A stretch of 64,000 nt of DNA from Viscum album. Lineage: Eukaryota > Streptophyta > Magnoliopsida > Santalales > Viscaceae. The notes beneath the pieces are model-generated. The model was not told the origin of the DNA and did no database searches. It worked only from the letters and a program-made list of their open reading frames with translations. The DNA is taken from contig OY728143.1 of assembly GCA_963277665.1 (NCBI GenBank), forward strand, positions 232,677,591 through 232,741,590, given 5' to 3'. The position numbers and the translations under genes were made by a program. Positions 51,891-62,738 of the stretch are shown here, in pieces. The stretch's first letter is position 1; every line of letters starts with the position of its first letter.

Positions 51891-52120
51891 CGTACGTACG
51901 ACTTATCATCTCCATGCTGTGGGGTAATATATTTTTCAACACCACCATTTTTAGGAGGAAATAATGATGTGAATAATAACTATATATTATTATTATAACA
52001 AGAATTTTATTTTTTAACAATATACATATCATCCTATTTCATACCATTTCACAATTTTTAGAATGATATAGTTATTCGTACGTACATAGGCATACTATCT
52101 CCACGATGTGATGTGATTCA
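51891..52120 (+). repeat. Two-unit internal tandem repeat in left LTR
   Basis: cgtacgtacgacttatcatc (51,891) recurs as cgtacgtacataggcatact (52,077), each followed by tctcca.g.tgtg. Unit length is about 186 bp. The same pair exists in the right LTR, so the duplication predates insertion. The palindromic gtac core stands out in this AT-rich DNA. Confidence 0.75.
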
Positions 52121-53384
52121 TTCTACAAGATATCCTTTAATTAATGATTATATAAATGTAAAAATGAATAAATATGTTATATATTAGGTTAATATACTTT
52201 TCTAATTATATAAATAAGACTTAACAATGATAACTAAAACTTATTCCACATGATATTGTGAATAACATAAAAAAGTTAATACCTGAATAATAAGTAACAA
52301 TGAAATGATACTGACAAGAAGATTATTATATGAGCATATGTGATATCATAAAAATTACTATGATTACCAAATAAATCAATGACATAATTTAAATCATTGG
52401 ATGTGTGGTTTCGAAACATACAATGGATATCAGACATAAGGTAAAGGATTGTTTTGTTTAACTTTTATTTCTTTGGGACATATGCCTTATATCCCACCTA
52501 TTTCTTTTAAGTAATGTTTTTTTAGACCAGGAATTTATTATGATTCTTATTATGTAGGTTGAAATATGCATATATTTTTTTATTATCCATACTATTCCAC
52601 TTATTATAATTTTTTAAGGGAAAATTTCACAATATGGTTTTTTAAGATTTTGTTTATGCGTAAGTATTTACTAGGGTATACTTAGCATTCTAGTTTTGTA
52701 CATATATGTTGTAAAATTTTATTTATATTATCATACTATTTTTTAATTCAATTTCACACAATTGATTAATAATTTATGAAATAGTATGATAGGATTCATT
52801 TGTTTTTTCAATACTATGTACTTTTTATCTTTCTCACAATGTGTGAAAAGAATGTTTTATTTTAACTTGTATAGAATGTATAGATTTTTAGGATTTTATA
52901 ACCCATTATTTCCATGAATCCTATATTACATGATTTCATATTTATCTTCAATGAAATTTTTTCTTTTTAATTTTTTTTTGAGAAATGAAAACATTTTTTA
53001 AGAAGAATGTATATTTTCGTCAATAATTAATTTCATGCATTTAATTAAACTTAACATCTTTATATGATAATCATATTTAATATTAATGTGATTCATGTAT
53101 TCTATCCCTATTACTCATATTGATTTATTTTATTTATAATATAATTCTATTTATGAAATCCATTTTGGTTTTCATGTATTATGGTATGATGGACTGATGT
53201 TTATGAAACCTATTTTATTTCTAGGGTTATGCTATGATGAATTATTATTTTCACTATGGAATAAGTAAGAATGATTACATTATGATATTAGTGGGACAAA
53301 TATCTCCCTCCAATGCATTGGGTAATTATTTATATCTAATGAGATTGACATGACTAGAACAACATGTAAATATGTCGGAAAAGG

Positions 53385-54470
53385 AACCTCCCTTATAACT
53401 ACCAACTAATGTTTGTAGACGATACAATTATATTTGTGTATGCAAGTAAGAGGTCTATGAAGGATATTAATATGATCTTGAAGGATTATTTCTACTAGAG
53501 TGGTAAGATGATAAACTATTCTAAAGGAAATTTGTATATTTATAGAAAATGTGCAAAAAGGCAGGTCTCTGCCATGTGTAGTATAGTGTGCATGCATCAG
53601 GGATACTTCCCATTGTAGTAATTGGGTTCTCTAATATAATTAGGATGACTTCACATTCGGGACATTTGTTAGGTTGTGAGCATAATCATAGGGTGAGTTC
53701 TAAACTGGAAAACCACATTTTATCCTTTGGGGGAGTATTTCGCTGGTCAACATTGTTCTAGAGTCCATCCCAGTGCATAGAATGGTTTCTACTTCAGTGC
53801 CAATAGTGGTTATCAATGCTATAGATAGTGTATTGGATGGTTTTCATTGGGAGGCACTTTCAGAATGGAGGAGACACTAGGTCTCTTGGGACAAAATTTC
53901 CTGGCCTATCTCCAAAGGGGGAATTAATGTTAGGAGCATGGAGTCTACTATGCAGTGTATTCATGGTAAGCTAGCATGTGAGATATTAGAAAACCAGACT
54001 CTCTTGGGGAGGACCATGAACCACTATTACAATAGTGATACCGATAATATAAATTTCCAGGGATACACCTTGTGGAATTAGATATATCCCTTGGTTTTGA
54101 GTATTCAACAACACTCCCATTGGATTGTGGGAGAAAGAAACATCCTCTTCTCGAAATTCGAATGGTTGGGTTCAATGTTCGGCTTCTCATGGTTTCTGGA
54201 CACTATGATTATGTTCAAAGAGGCTATCCTATATCTGTATTTCATCTTGGCAGTGCTAGAAAAAAATCAAAATGGAATATTCGATTCAATCCTCGTCAAT
54301 TCAGAATTGGAAAATTGCATGTTCTCCCCATCGCATTCTGGGAATTTTGACACAAAGGAAATCTGTAGGATCTCAGCCCTCAGTCACGGAAGGTAACCTA
54401 GAATGAATTATCATGGTGTAGTAAAATCCCATCAAAATAGAACTTTCTCATATGGAGAATAAGGATGTTG
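53385..54470 (+). pseudogene. LINE L1 reverse transcriptase C-terminal part
   Basis: It begins YNYQLMFVDDTIIFVYASKR, with the catalytic Asp pair intact at 53,418-53,423, for 'vsHLlFADDtliF..as'. Then SMKDINMILKDYF, SGKMINYSKGNLYI, LGS..ILGRMTS-like text, WKTTFYPLGE for 'W..k.LS.gGR..Li.svL.aiP.y.m', WDKISWP-like text (about 53,885-53,915) for 'W..vc.Pk..GGLgir', and LIVRSMEST-like text (53,930) through LENQTLLGRTM. From 54,085 on, HSHWIVGERNILFSKFEWLG matches '..W.iGdG..i.fW.d.Wlg', and the frame then stays open to 54,396. Several frameshifts. No endonuclease or early RT is present because of the truncation. Confidence 0.85.
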
Positions 54471-54690
54471 GTGATACCATCAGATGATAACATCAAGAAT
54501 ACGGGAATCAGTTTATCCTCTTAGTGCCACTATTGCACCAATAAAAGTGAGGATAGATCGAACCATATATTCGTTAATGGGGAATAGGATAAGGAAATGT
54601 GGTGCTGCATTTGGGTCTTCACAGAGGTCTCCAATAATTTCTTACATGGGTATTCGTTCTTCTATAGGTGGTTTCAGGGAATACCAGATA
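54420..54690 (+). pseudogene. LINE L1 zf-RVT (zinc-binding) domain remnant
   Basis: The reading SKIPSK then NFLIWRIRMLVIPSDDNIK, GISLSS, CHYCTNKSEDRSNHIFVN and DKEMW fits the zf-RVT pattern of plant L1 elements: 'W..kiP.Ki.fF.Wr.l..rl.T.dnL..rgi....C.lC....Et..HlF..C..a...W'. It follows the RT C-terminus and precedes RNase H, the usual plant L1 order. Confidence 0.8.
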
Positions 54691-54959
54691 ATGTTACAGA
54701 GAGGATGGTGCGGTCCGTGGTCCTTAGTGATAAATGATGGTGTCTCTAGAATGTCCTCCAAATGGATAGATTCGATGGGATAATTTCAACAGGGAGGTCC
54801 ATCATTGTGAGAACCAAATTCCTTATTGGATACATCATTACCCTTCTTAAGAACTGGTTGTATGATCTGTCACTACACATTCCACTAGTGTGCACCGACC
54901 TAGTTCCTTCTATCTTGGATAGACCGTAGGGGCTATAGATAAGGTGGTGCATGACATTG

Positions 54960-55330
54960 TAATATTTAAATCTAAACACATATGGATCCCATATCTCAGG
55001 TGTCATCTGAGGTAGAGGATTCATTTGTAACTCGAGAGGGAGTGTGTTCCTTGCCTTCATGGGTCATTTTGGAAATAGAAATGATGTTAAGGTTTAGGAC
55101 AATGTAGTTCTCACGAGACTCAATCCATGCATTTAGATCAATATAGAAATATCCCATGTGGAAATGGACTTGATCATCATCCATGACTCCATGCTGGGTA
55201 GAGGTTCCATCCCATGGTTTGTCGCGTACAACAGATGGAGATGTAACGAACTCTTGAGTGTAGACAATATTTTACTCGGAGCGAGAGATAAGGGAATAAA
55301 TATGCATATTTTCTTTCATTCCTAGTGGAT
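54960..55330 (+). pseudogene. LINE L1 C-terminal RNase H remnant
   Basis: The stretch ISHVEMDLIIIHDSMLGRGS then IPWFVAYNRWRCNELL (about 55,145-55,250), with GARDKGINM after it, matches the second half of the RNase H domain of plant L1 elements ('v.vE.Ds..lv..i.g......w.....i..ll.......h..RegN..AD.lA'). The first half is more decayed. Plant L1 elements with this added RNase H are known; the domain supports a seed-plant origin. Confidence 0.65.
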
Positions 55331-56129
55331 ACTGGCTCCAATTTCACCTTCCTCCCAAATGGAACCTCCCTGAATCCTAAGGTAGTGAATTTAATTCTTG
55401 GGGACTCCCTTGGTCTCCACTATTTTAGACCCCCAAAACCCTGCTGTTGATTTTTCCCCAAGCTCTTTTGTCTCTTGTATTCTCTCTTTTGAATAAATAT
55501 ATAATTTGATGATAACAGTAATGTAAAAATGGTTAATTAATGAGAATTGAATAAAATTTAGTAATTTTAGGGTGGAATAAAAGGTGAAATCGATTAAGTA
55601 TAGGTCTTTTTCACATTAATTTTCTTAGAAATTAGCCTTGGATAATATAGAAATGATATTATAAGCTTATGTTTTTTCTACAATTACATGTGTTATTCAA
55701 ATGATATTTTTTCATGGTTAATGTTCTATTATGATTTTTCCTTATTAAGTTCCATGATTTTTTTTTCATAACTCAACATTTTCATACATATTAAATTTGT
55801 TCTTGTTTTTAAAAGTTATTTTAATGTTTTTACATTATTATGTTCTATTTTTATTTGATAATTTCCCCATTTACCCTTAAAAAGAATATGAGTTCACCTT
55901 ATTTTGTTTTATATTCCCCATGATATAAATAATAATATTAGGTTCAAAAACTAAATTGGAAGATCATATTGGGAGATGTTGATGATATTTCACCAAATTC
56001 GGAAAATGTGTTCCCTGTATCCAAAGACCCTGAAATTATGTGGTCATTGGGCATTGGTTTGATTCATCTATTATGTATTCAACAAAAGTAATGTAATGTC
56101 TATATACATAATGCATGGGTCATTACCAT

Positions 56130-56141
56130 TGGTATTATAGT
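56130..56141 (+). other. Primer binding site of the long-LTR element
   Basis: tggtattatagt, one base after the left LTR, matches the tRNA-Met primer site TGGTATCAGAGC at 9 of 12 positions. Its position is exactly where LTR comparison puts the LTR end, which makes the call firmer than the match alone. Confidence 0.7.
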
Positions 56142-57958
56142 GAAGACATAGTTAACCATTGCAAACTTGGATGAAAAAGATTTAGTGAGATCTCTATAGG
56201 ATTTTCTATGGAAATATCTTTGGATTTCTTAATGTTAAGTCTATGTATAGGTTAAATTCCAAGTGTTTTGATGATAATTATGAATAAACAAGGATTAAAC
56301 ATAATATATAATATATTGAAATATTATAAAAAAAATTACATTACTTATGTGATTTTAATATCTAACATGTATTTATCACACTTTTATTTATGGTCTTAGT
56401 TAATATCCAGAACAAGATACAAAAATGATAACCCTAAATTTTTCTAATGTGGAATGTATGGGAATTATGAAAACTAATTTTTTAACTATAAATATCATAA
56501 ATATAATCATTAAGGTTGTATGTGTATTGGGTATACTTCTACGGATAATGAAATTTTAAATGAAACTTGAAAGGAATGAGATGTTCTAGAATTATTGTTT
56601 ACTTTAAAACTATGAATCTTGGTTAGATTAAGGTTGATGAACCATAAGATATTATTCATATTTTTGGAAATACTAAGATTACGGACTATTTATACTATTT
56701 TATGAATAAATATGGATGATTAAAGAGTATATTTATCTGAATTCAATGATTATGTTTCATGAATAATGAAATATATCGGTGTTTTCAGTGTAATTTTTTC
56801 ATTAAGGATTGTAAACGATACGATGAATAGCTATAAGGACTTAAAAATGAGACATAATGGTATGGTGACGTACTCAGAGAATACATTATTATGGTTATGA
56901 ACACCATTAATATGTTCCATATGATTAGATTATGATGTATGGATAAACATATATTGGATTTGAATAAGTAAATTATATGATTCTACTTTATTGGGAACTA
57001 ATAATGGATTTGATTCCCAGAGGGTTATACTATCACGAATGAAGTGTATAAATTTTTGGGACATAAGGAATATATCAAATAATATTTTTAATAAGGAAAC
57101 ATGAATGTTTGGATTAATGATATATTGTAATTTAGGTTAATAGTATGACTAAAGAGAATACATGATGAAGGTGACCAATATATGGAATGTGACCAAAAAA
57201 AGATACGATATGATATATGAGGGATAAATATAAAGTTGATTCAGTGTACCTCATTCTAATTTTTTTAATATTTAGTTTTTAGAAGGATTATAATGTTATC
57301 CATTTATGGATAGTATAAGTTAAACACATGATGAAATTTATATTATCATTATATTGGATGACTTATTTATATTAGATAACTTGTGATGAGAATTTTTTAT
57401 GATAAAGATATATGGTATAATCTATCATTATATTTGTTGATTGTATAATCTCTGAACACATCATGAAAGAACAATTCAACTTCATTTATTTCAGAAAGAT
57501 CTGAAGGGGAAATTGTTCAAGGAAAGATAAATGGTGGTATTTTACCAAAATCAAGAAAGTATATCTTCTCTTGATAATTTTTCATCATTAGGAACAATGC
57601 ATCATGATATAAAAGGTTGTCTTATTATCATAATTTTTTATCTTATCAATGACACCTTTATGTCTCTTTATTTTATGGTTTTCTAATTATTAAACATCAT
57701 TGGATCACCAAATTTTTTGTGATCTGTGATCTTAATCAATCTCCATGATAATTTATTCTTTTTTATCCCACCCAATATCCACCTATGTTCTCCTATGTAT
57801 TCACCTAGTTATGTTTCACATTAATTTTATTTTCCAAATATTCCTTTTTAAAAGAATGTTTTAGTCCTTGTTTTTATGATGTGGGTTTTTGTGATATAAA
57901 ATATCACTTAATAAATCCTCTAACAACTTAGAAGAATTAATAGGGTAAAATTATTTTT
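56142..57958 (+). other. Short interior of the long-LTR element; possible gag knuckle remnant
   Basis: About 1.8 kb with no legible protease, RT or integrase. The only hint of protein is RCFQCNFFIKDCKRY (56,777-56,821): CX2C followed after six residues by KDC, which looks like a retroelement zinc knuckle ('CyyC..kGHfiKDC') with three residues missing including the His. If real, the interior once carried a gag; otherwise it is non-coding. Confidence 0.35.
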
Positions 57959-57968
57959 AACGGGGGTA
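57959..57968 (+). other. Polypurine tract of the long-LTR element
   Basis: aacgggggta lies three bases upstream of the right LTR start. A run of five G in this AT-rich context at this exact place fits the primer for plus-strand synthesis. Confidence 0.6.
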
Positions 57969-57971
57969 TAA

Positions 57972-60900
57972 TATAACACCCTTATATTTTTATGATATAT
58001 ATTTATTTATTTATTGACGGTATCTTGTGTGGTAGGATACACCAAGATTATATTGTAATATACGCAACACCGAATTAGATTACGATATACACAACACTAT
58101 GTATCGATTTTGTCACACACAATTTCATGATCTTTTGATATAATTAATATAATAAAAAACAATTTTTATGTGAAAAACTACATATTATTATAACCTAGTC
58201 ATTATAATGGAAATTAGAAACAGGATTAACTTTCTTCAAAAAACTAAATAAGTGAAAAAAAGTCAGTATATAAAATAATCAAATCACCCTTGATAGATTT
58301 TTTTAATGTAATATATATCTAATATATTCAATTTAATGTTTAAAATTCCTTTAATATGTTTTGTACAAATTATATATGAACAAATTCAAATTTTTTGGTT
58401 AAAAGAAGTATTTTTCAAAAAATATAGTTTTTCAGCCTTTTCATCGAACATGCATCTTAAATCTTGTTTTTGATAATTTTTTGTATTCTAGTTTATAATA
58501 TTGATCTTCTTATTAGGAATAGTGGTATAAAAATTTACATTTGATGAATTTTTGATATTTTTTTCATAAGTTTTATGTTTTGATGTGGGGTAAAAATATG
58601 CAAAATTTTAATTGAAGAAATATATTTCAAAGAACAATTTCATGTGGATAAAATATATTATTTAATTTTATTAATGTTCAAATATAATATTTTCTTGATA
58701 ATTTAACATAATTTGGGTCACTGGCATTAATTTAACAATGATGTTAAATGTAAAAACATTCTAATCATTTGCAATGTTTTATGTTTTAAAAGCCTAATTT
58801 TCATTACAAATAGGGGATTAATTTTAAAGTAATTACTAACAATTATATTATTTTAAATTTTTAAAATTGATTTTATTTTTGGAATCATTAGTTCAATGTT
58901 ATTTAAATATCATTCTTTTCATTCTGGTCATTATGAATAGTAAAATAAAAAACATTATTCATACGGTAAGAATAAAATTCAGGTAATTAAGGGTAAATAG
59001 AATATTATAAAATTACATTAACAAATTTATTAATATTATTAGATGATTTATTTTCAACCGAAACCATTCATATATAAAAATTATACCCTTTTTAATCATC
59101 TTTGATGAGATTAGGACATTATATTTTTTTTATTTCAATAAATGGTAAATAGGTTTTACTCAAATTTTAATAACATTATCATTTCTAAAATATGTTTATA
59201 CATAAGATAAATACTATTATAAATAATAATTTTAAAGAAAAAATGTTTTTATTTACTGTTTTAATGTATTTTTTATTTTTATAAAATAAATAATTACTTT
59301 AAAAGTTTATATATTAATGATGAAAAAATTATTTAATTGATGAAAAATCAACAAACTAATTTTTATTAAAATGATAATAACCATTAAAAATATAAAAATC
59401 ATGGTAAAATAATATTGGTCAATTATATATTGACCATAATAATCCATGGGTCTATTATTGATCATTTTCATCGTTATAGATGAGATTATGACATTTATAA
59501 TATTTTATTTAAGTGGTGTTAAACTTTTCATATTCTTGTTTTAATAAGTATAAAATTATTAATGATGGATTTTCCATGAAATATATTCAAATAAATAGAT
59601 TTTGGAAATATAGAATAGTTATCTTCATCGTCGAATTATATTTATAATTTTGACCCAAAAATATGTATATCATATAATTACACAACACTGATGTAGTGAT
59701 TATTTAATGAATAGAAATTTAAAATTAATTAAAAATAATAAAATCAATATAATGTGGGATAATGAATATATCCAAAAAAAATTATATGACCTTGAACCGT
59801 TATATATATTATAAAATATTTTGTTCAATGTTAATACCGAATTGTGATATTTTGAAAAATCCATTAAATGAATATTTTCCAAATTGACACTATGATATTT
59901 TTCTAAAATAATGATTTATTAAATTATTTTTAAATCATTAAATAATTTTAAAATTTTAAAATAAGTATGGGTTTTCAAAAAAAATATTCAATATTGTTCA
60001 TTTATTTTCTAATTGATATCAAATATGTAAAAAATTACACAATTTTAATATTGAACAAATTTTTACCGTAGTTAAAATTTAAAGAGAATAAATAATAGTA
60101 AAATGAAATGATGCATTTTGAAAATAAAAAAAACATGATTAAAAAGTATTGTACGATTATAATACAACCTTATCTATTCTCAACTTCAAAATGATGGAAT
60201 TGTTGATGTTTTTTAAAATGGTTTTAGTTTATAATAAATTAATATTTTTAGTGTTCCCAAAAGTGACCCTCAACTAAATTATAAAAAGGAAACTCCCCCT
60301 TAACCTAATCATTTTACATTGATCCTTAAAGCTAGTTCACCTCAAAACCATTTACCCTTTATAATTATATAGTTATATAAACGAGGTTCTAGTCATCTGA
60401 AATGACCAACTCTAGTTATTTAAGATGATATTTAGAGGGTGAAAATCGAAGAGGTGATCCCCTCTGCCAATTCTTTAAAAAAAAATCCTCTCGTACATCC
60501 TATTGATGATTTATTCCATTATAATGTGATAAAACATATATCAATTATATATTTATATGTAATTATAATTATGGAACAACCATATTCCACCTTACATCCA
60601 TCCTACAATAAAAAAGAAATCACTACAAGTGCATACATATGACATATCGTCTCCACGACGATGTGTAATTTGTTTTTCACCACCACGTTACATTGATGGA
60701 TATAATGATGGAAATAATAATTATGATTTATTATTATATCATGATTTTTATTTGGGAACAACATATATACAATCAAATTTATATGATTTCGCAATTATTA
60801 AAATGATATTACTGCTCATGCATACGTACGACATTCGGTCTCCATGATGAAATTCAATTCATTTCAAAACATAACTTAAAGAATGAATATATAAATATAA

Positions 60901-62733
60901 ATAATTAAAAAATATTGTATGTATTATGTTAATATCATTTTTAATGAAATAATTATGACATAATAATGAGACCTCCCCTTATTCTACACAACATCCATAA
61001 GAACATAATGTTGTTAAGATCCGAAAAACAAGTAATAATGAAATAATACTATCAAATGGATGGTAATAATATATGAAATTATAAAAATGAATATGATTAT
61101 TGAATAAATCAATTACACTATTTAAATCATTATACTGATTTTTTGGATACATACAAAGGATATTAGACCTATGGTAATGGATTATTTGTTTCACTTTTAT
61201 TTCAATGAGTCATATTCCATATACACAACCTCTTTATTTTGTGTTGTGTTTATGCTTCCCATGAAATTTTTAATTGTATTAATTATGTGGTTATAATATG
61301 AATATGATTTATTTATTTAATGAGGAAAAAAAACTTGGTATATTATAAATTGGTATTGCCTAATTTACCAATTTTATTTTTATCTGAGATAGTTTTAACA
61401 TAATTATATACTAGGGTATATTTATCATCTATGTTATATATATATATATATTATAAAATATTTTATATATTATTATACTATTTTTTGAAGTCATTTTTAC
61501 ACATTGGTGTTTTTTTGGAAAAATAGTATGAAAATAATCTTTTTTCATTTTCATTATGTGGTAATTTTATTACATTTCGTCAAATATATGAGAAAAATGC
61601 TTTATTTTATCTTATACAACATGAAAAAAAATTATTCATTCATAATTTCTTGTTTCTAAGAAGATTCCAATACATATTTTCATATTTATTTTAAAATAAA
61701 TTAATTTCTTTTTAAATTTCATTACATTTAAAAAAAGATATTTTATTAAGAAGAAATGATATTTTCTTCACAAATTAATTTCACATGTTTTATCGAAAAT
61801 GTTTTCCATCTAATAAATAAGTATTCAATTATGATATCATTCAATTATAGTATCTCTATTCTGTATATCAATTAATTTTTTGAATAAAATAATTCTATTT
61901 ATTAAATCCATTTAGTTTTGATGGATTATTGTTTGATTGAATGATGTTTATCAAACCCATTTTATTCATTTTGATATGCTATGATGAATTATTTCTATTT
62001 TTGTGGATCGCATAAGAAAAATTTTATTATGATATAGGGGGGACCAATATCTCCCTCCAATGCGCTGGGTACAAATTTATATCTCATTAGATATACATTA
62101 ATTAAATGAAAAGTAAACTAGATTCAGTAATAAATGGTTAGATCATAAAGAAAATCTAGTTGAGTAATAAAAGGATGGAACAAAGAAGGAATATGGTTTA
62201 GTATAGGTCTTTGTACACAATAATGGTACGGGAAGTTATCATTGGCTAATATGAAAAAGATTTTCTATTCTTATGTGTTTTCAATAATTCCATGTTTTAT
62301 TCAAATGCTATTTTTTCATCGATCATGATTTCATTATGATTTGTTTCTTATAAAATCCCATGATTTATTTTATATGTCAAGATTTTAATATAAGCAATAT
62401 GTTTTATGTTTTTCAAAATATATGTTCATGTTATTACATTCTCATGATCATGTTTAATTTTATATTTTCCTTTTTTAACCTTACTGAGAATATGATATCA
62501 CCCTTTTTATGTTTTCTTTTCCCCCAGGATATAAAGAAATACATTATCTAGGAATTCTAAAGGTGATAATCATTATTAGATATTTTTAATATCAATCTTC
62601 AAATTAAGAGAATGAGCCCTCTGTTTCAATATAAAGTAAATTAATATGGTCATCTGGTATCTGTTTTTGTCAACTCATCAGTATTATACATAAGTAATTT
62701 AATTTCTATTTATGTTAAGATTGGGTCATTACA
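57972..62733 (+). repeat. 3' LTR of the long-LTR element (LINE-free)
   Basis: 4,762 bp, starting TATAACACCCTTATATTTTTATG against TGTAACCCCTTGATATTTTTATG on the left (the G of the terminal TG is mutated). It represents the empty site for the LINE. Small open frames inside, including 60,439-60,847, have no recognisable content. Confidence 0.85.
60632..60850 (+). repeat. Two-unit internal tandem repeat in right LTR
   Basis: catacatatgacatatcgtc (60,632) recurs as catacgtacgacattcggtc (60,821), spaced 189 bp, each followed by tccacga or tccatga. It is the partner of the pair at 51,891 and 52,077. Confidence 0.75.
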
Positions 62734-62738
62734 TATGT
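62734..62738. repeat. Target site duplication, right copy (TATGT)
   Basis: An exact repeat of 49,220-49,224, directly after the right LTR end. Confidence 0.8.

Larger units (their letters stand above)
53372..55506 (+). mobile_element. 5'-truncated L1 LINE inserted in the left LTR
   Basis: A GC-richer block absent from the matching place in the right LTR (about 62,080-62,130). It starts within the RT domain just before the catalytic FVDD, as expected for incomplete target-primed reverse transcription, and ends in a short AT-rich tail (gaataaatatataattt). It encodes, in order, RT C-terminus, zf-RVT and RNase H remnants. Edges are set by comparison with the right LTR and uncertain by about 20 bp; a target duplication was not resolved. 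Confidence 0.85.
49225..56128 (+). repeat. 5' LTR, interrupted by a LINE
   Basis: It aligns collinearly with 57,972-62,733. Landmarks: tgtaacccc/tataacaccc start; gttcccaaaagttaccctca (51,513) with gttcccaaaagtgaccctca (60,252), the best-conserved block; caatatctccctccaatg (left copy about 53,299, right copy about 62,049); taagtataggtctttttcac (55,596) with tagtataggtctttgtacac (62,198); gggtcattac at the end. The conserved block just upstream of the gtacgtacg repeats may be the promoter/R region; the right copy has tatataaacgag at 60,372. Length minus the LINE equals the right LTR within a few bases. Confidence 0.85.
49225..62733 (+). mobile_element. Non-autonomous long-LTR retrotransposon with perfect target duplication
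   Basis: Structurally complete: target duplication TATGT on both sides; left LTR 49,225-56,128 (starts TGTAACCCC, ends CATTACCA); PBS at 56,130; interior of only 1.84 kb; polypurine tract at 57,959; right LTR 57,972-62,733 (starts TATAACACCC, ends CATTACA). The LTRs are about 4.76 kb once a LINE of about 2.14 kb is subtracted from the left copy. The interior is far too short for gag-pol, so the element would have depended on another for its enzymes, as large retrotransposon derivatives do. LTR identity looks near 70 percent by eye, so it is old. Confidence 0.85.

Noticed and set aside
55325..55345. VDTGSNF, resembling an aspartic protease site
   Set aside because: It lies at the 3' end of the LINE after RNase H, where no protease belongs, and nothing around it fits.
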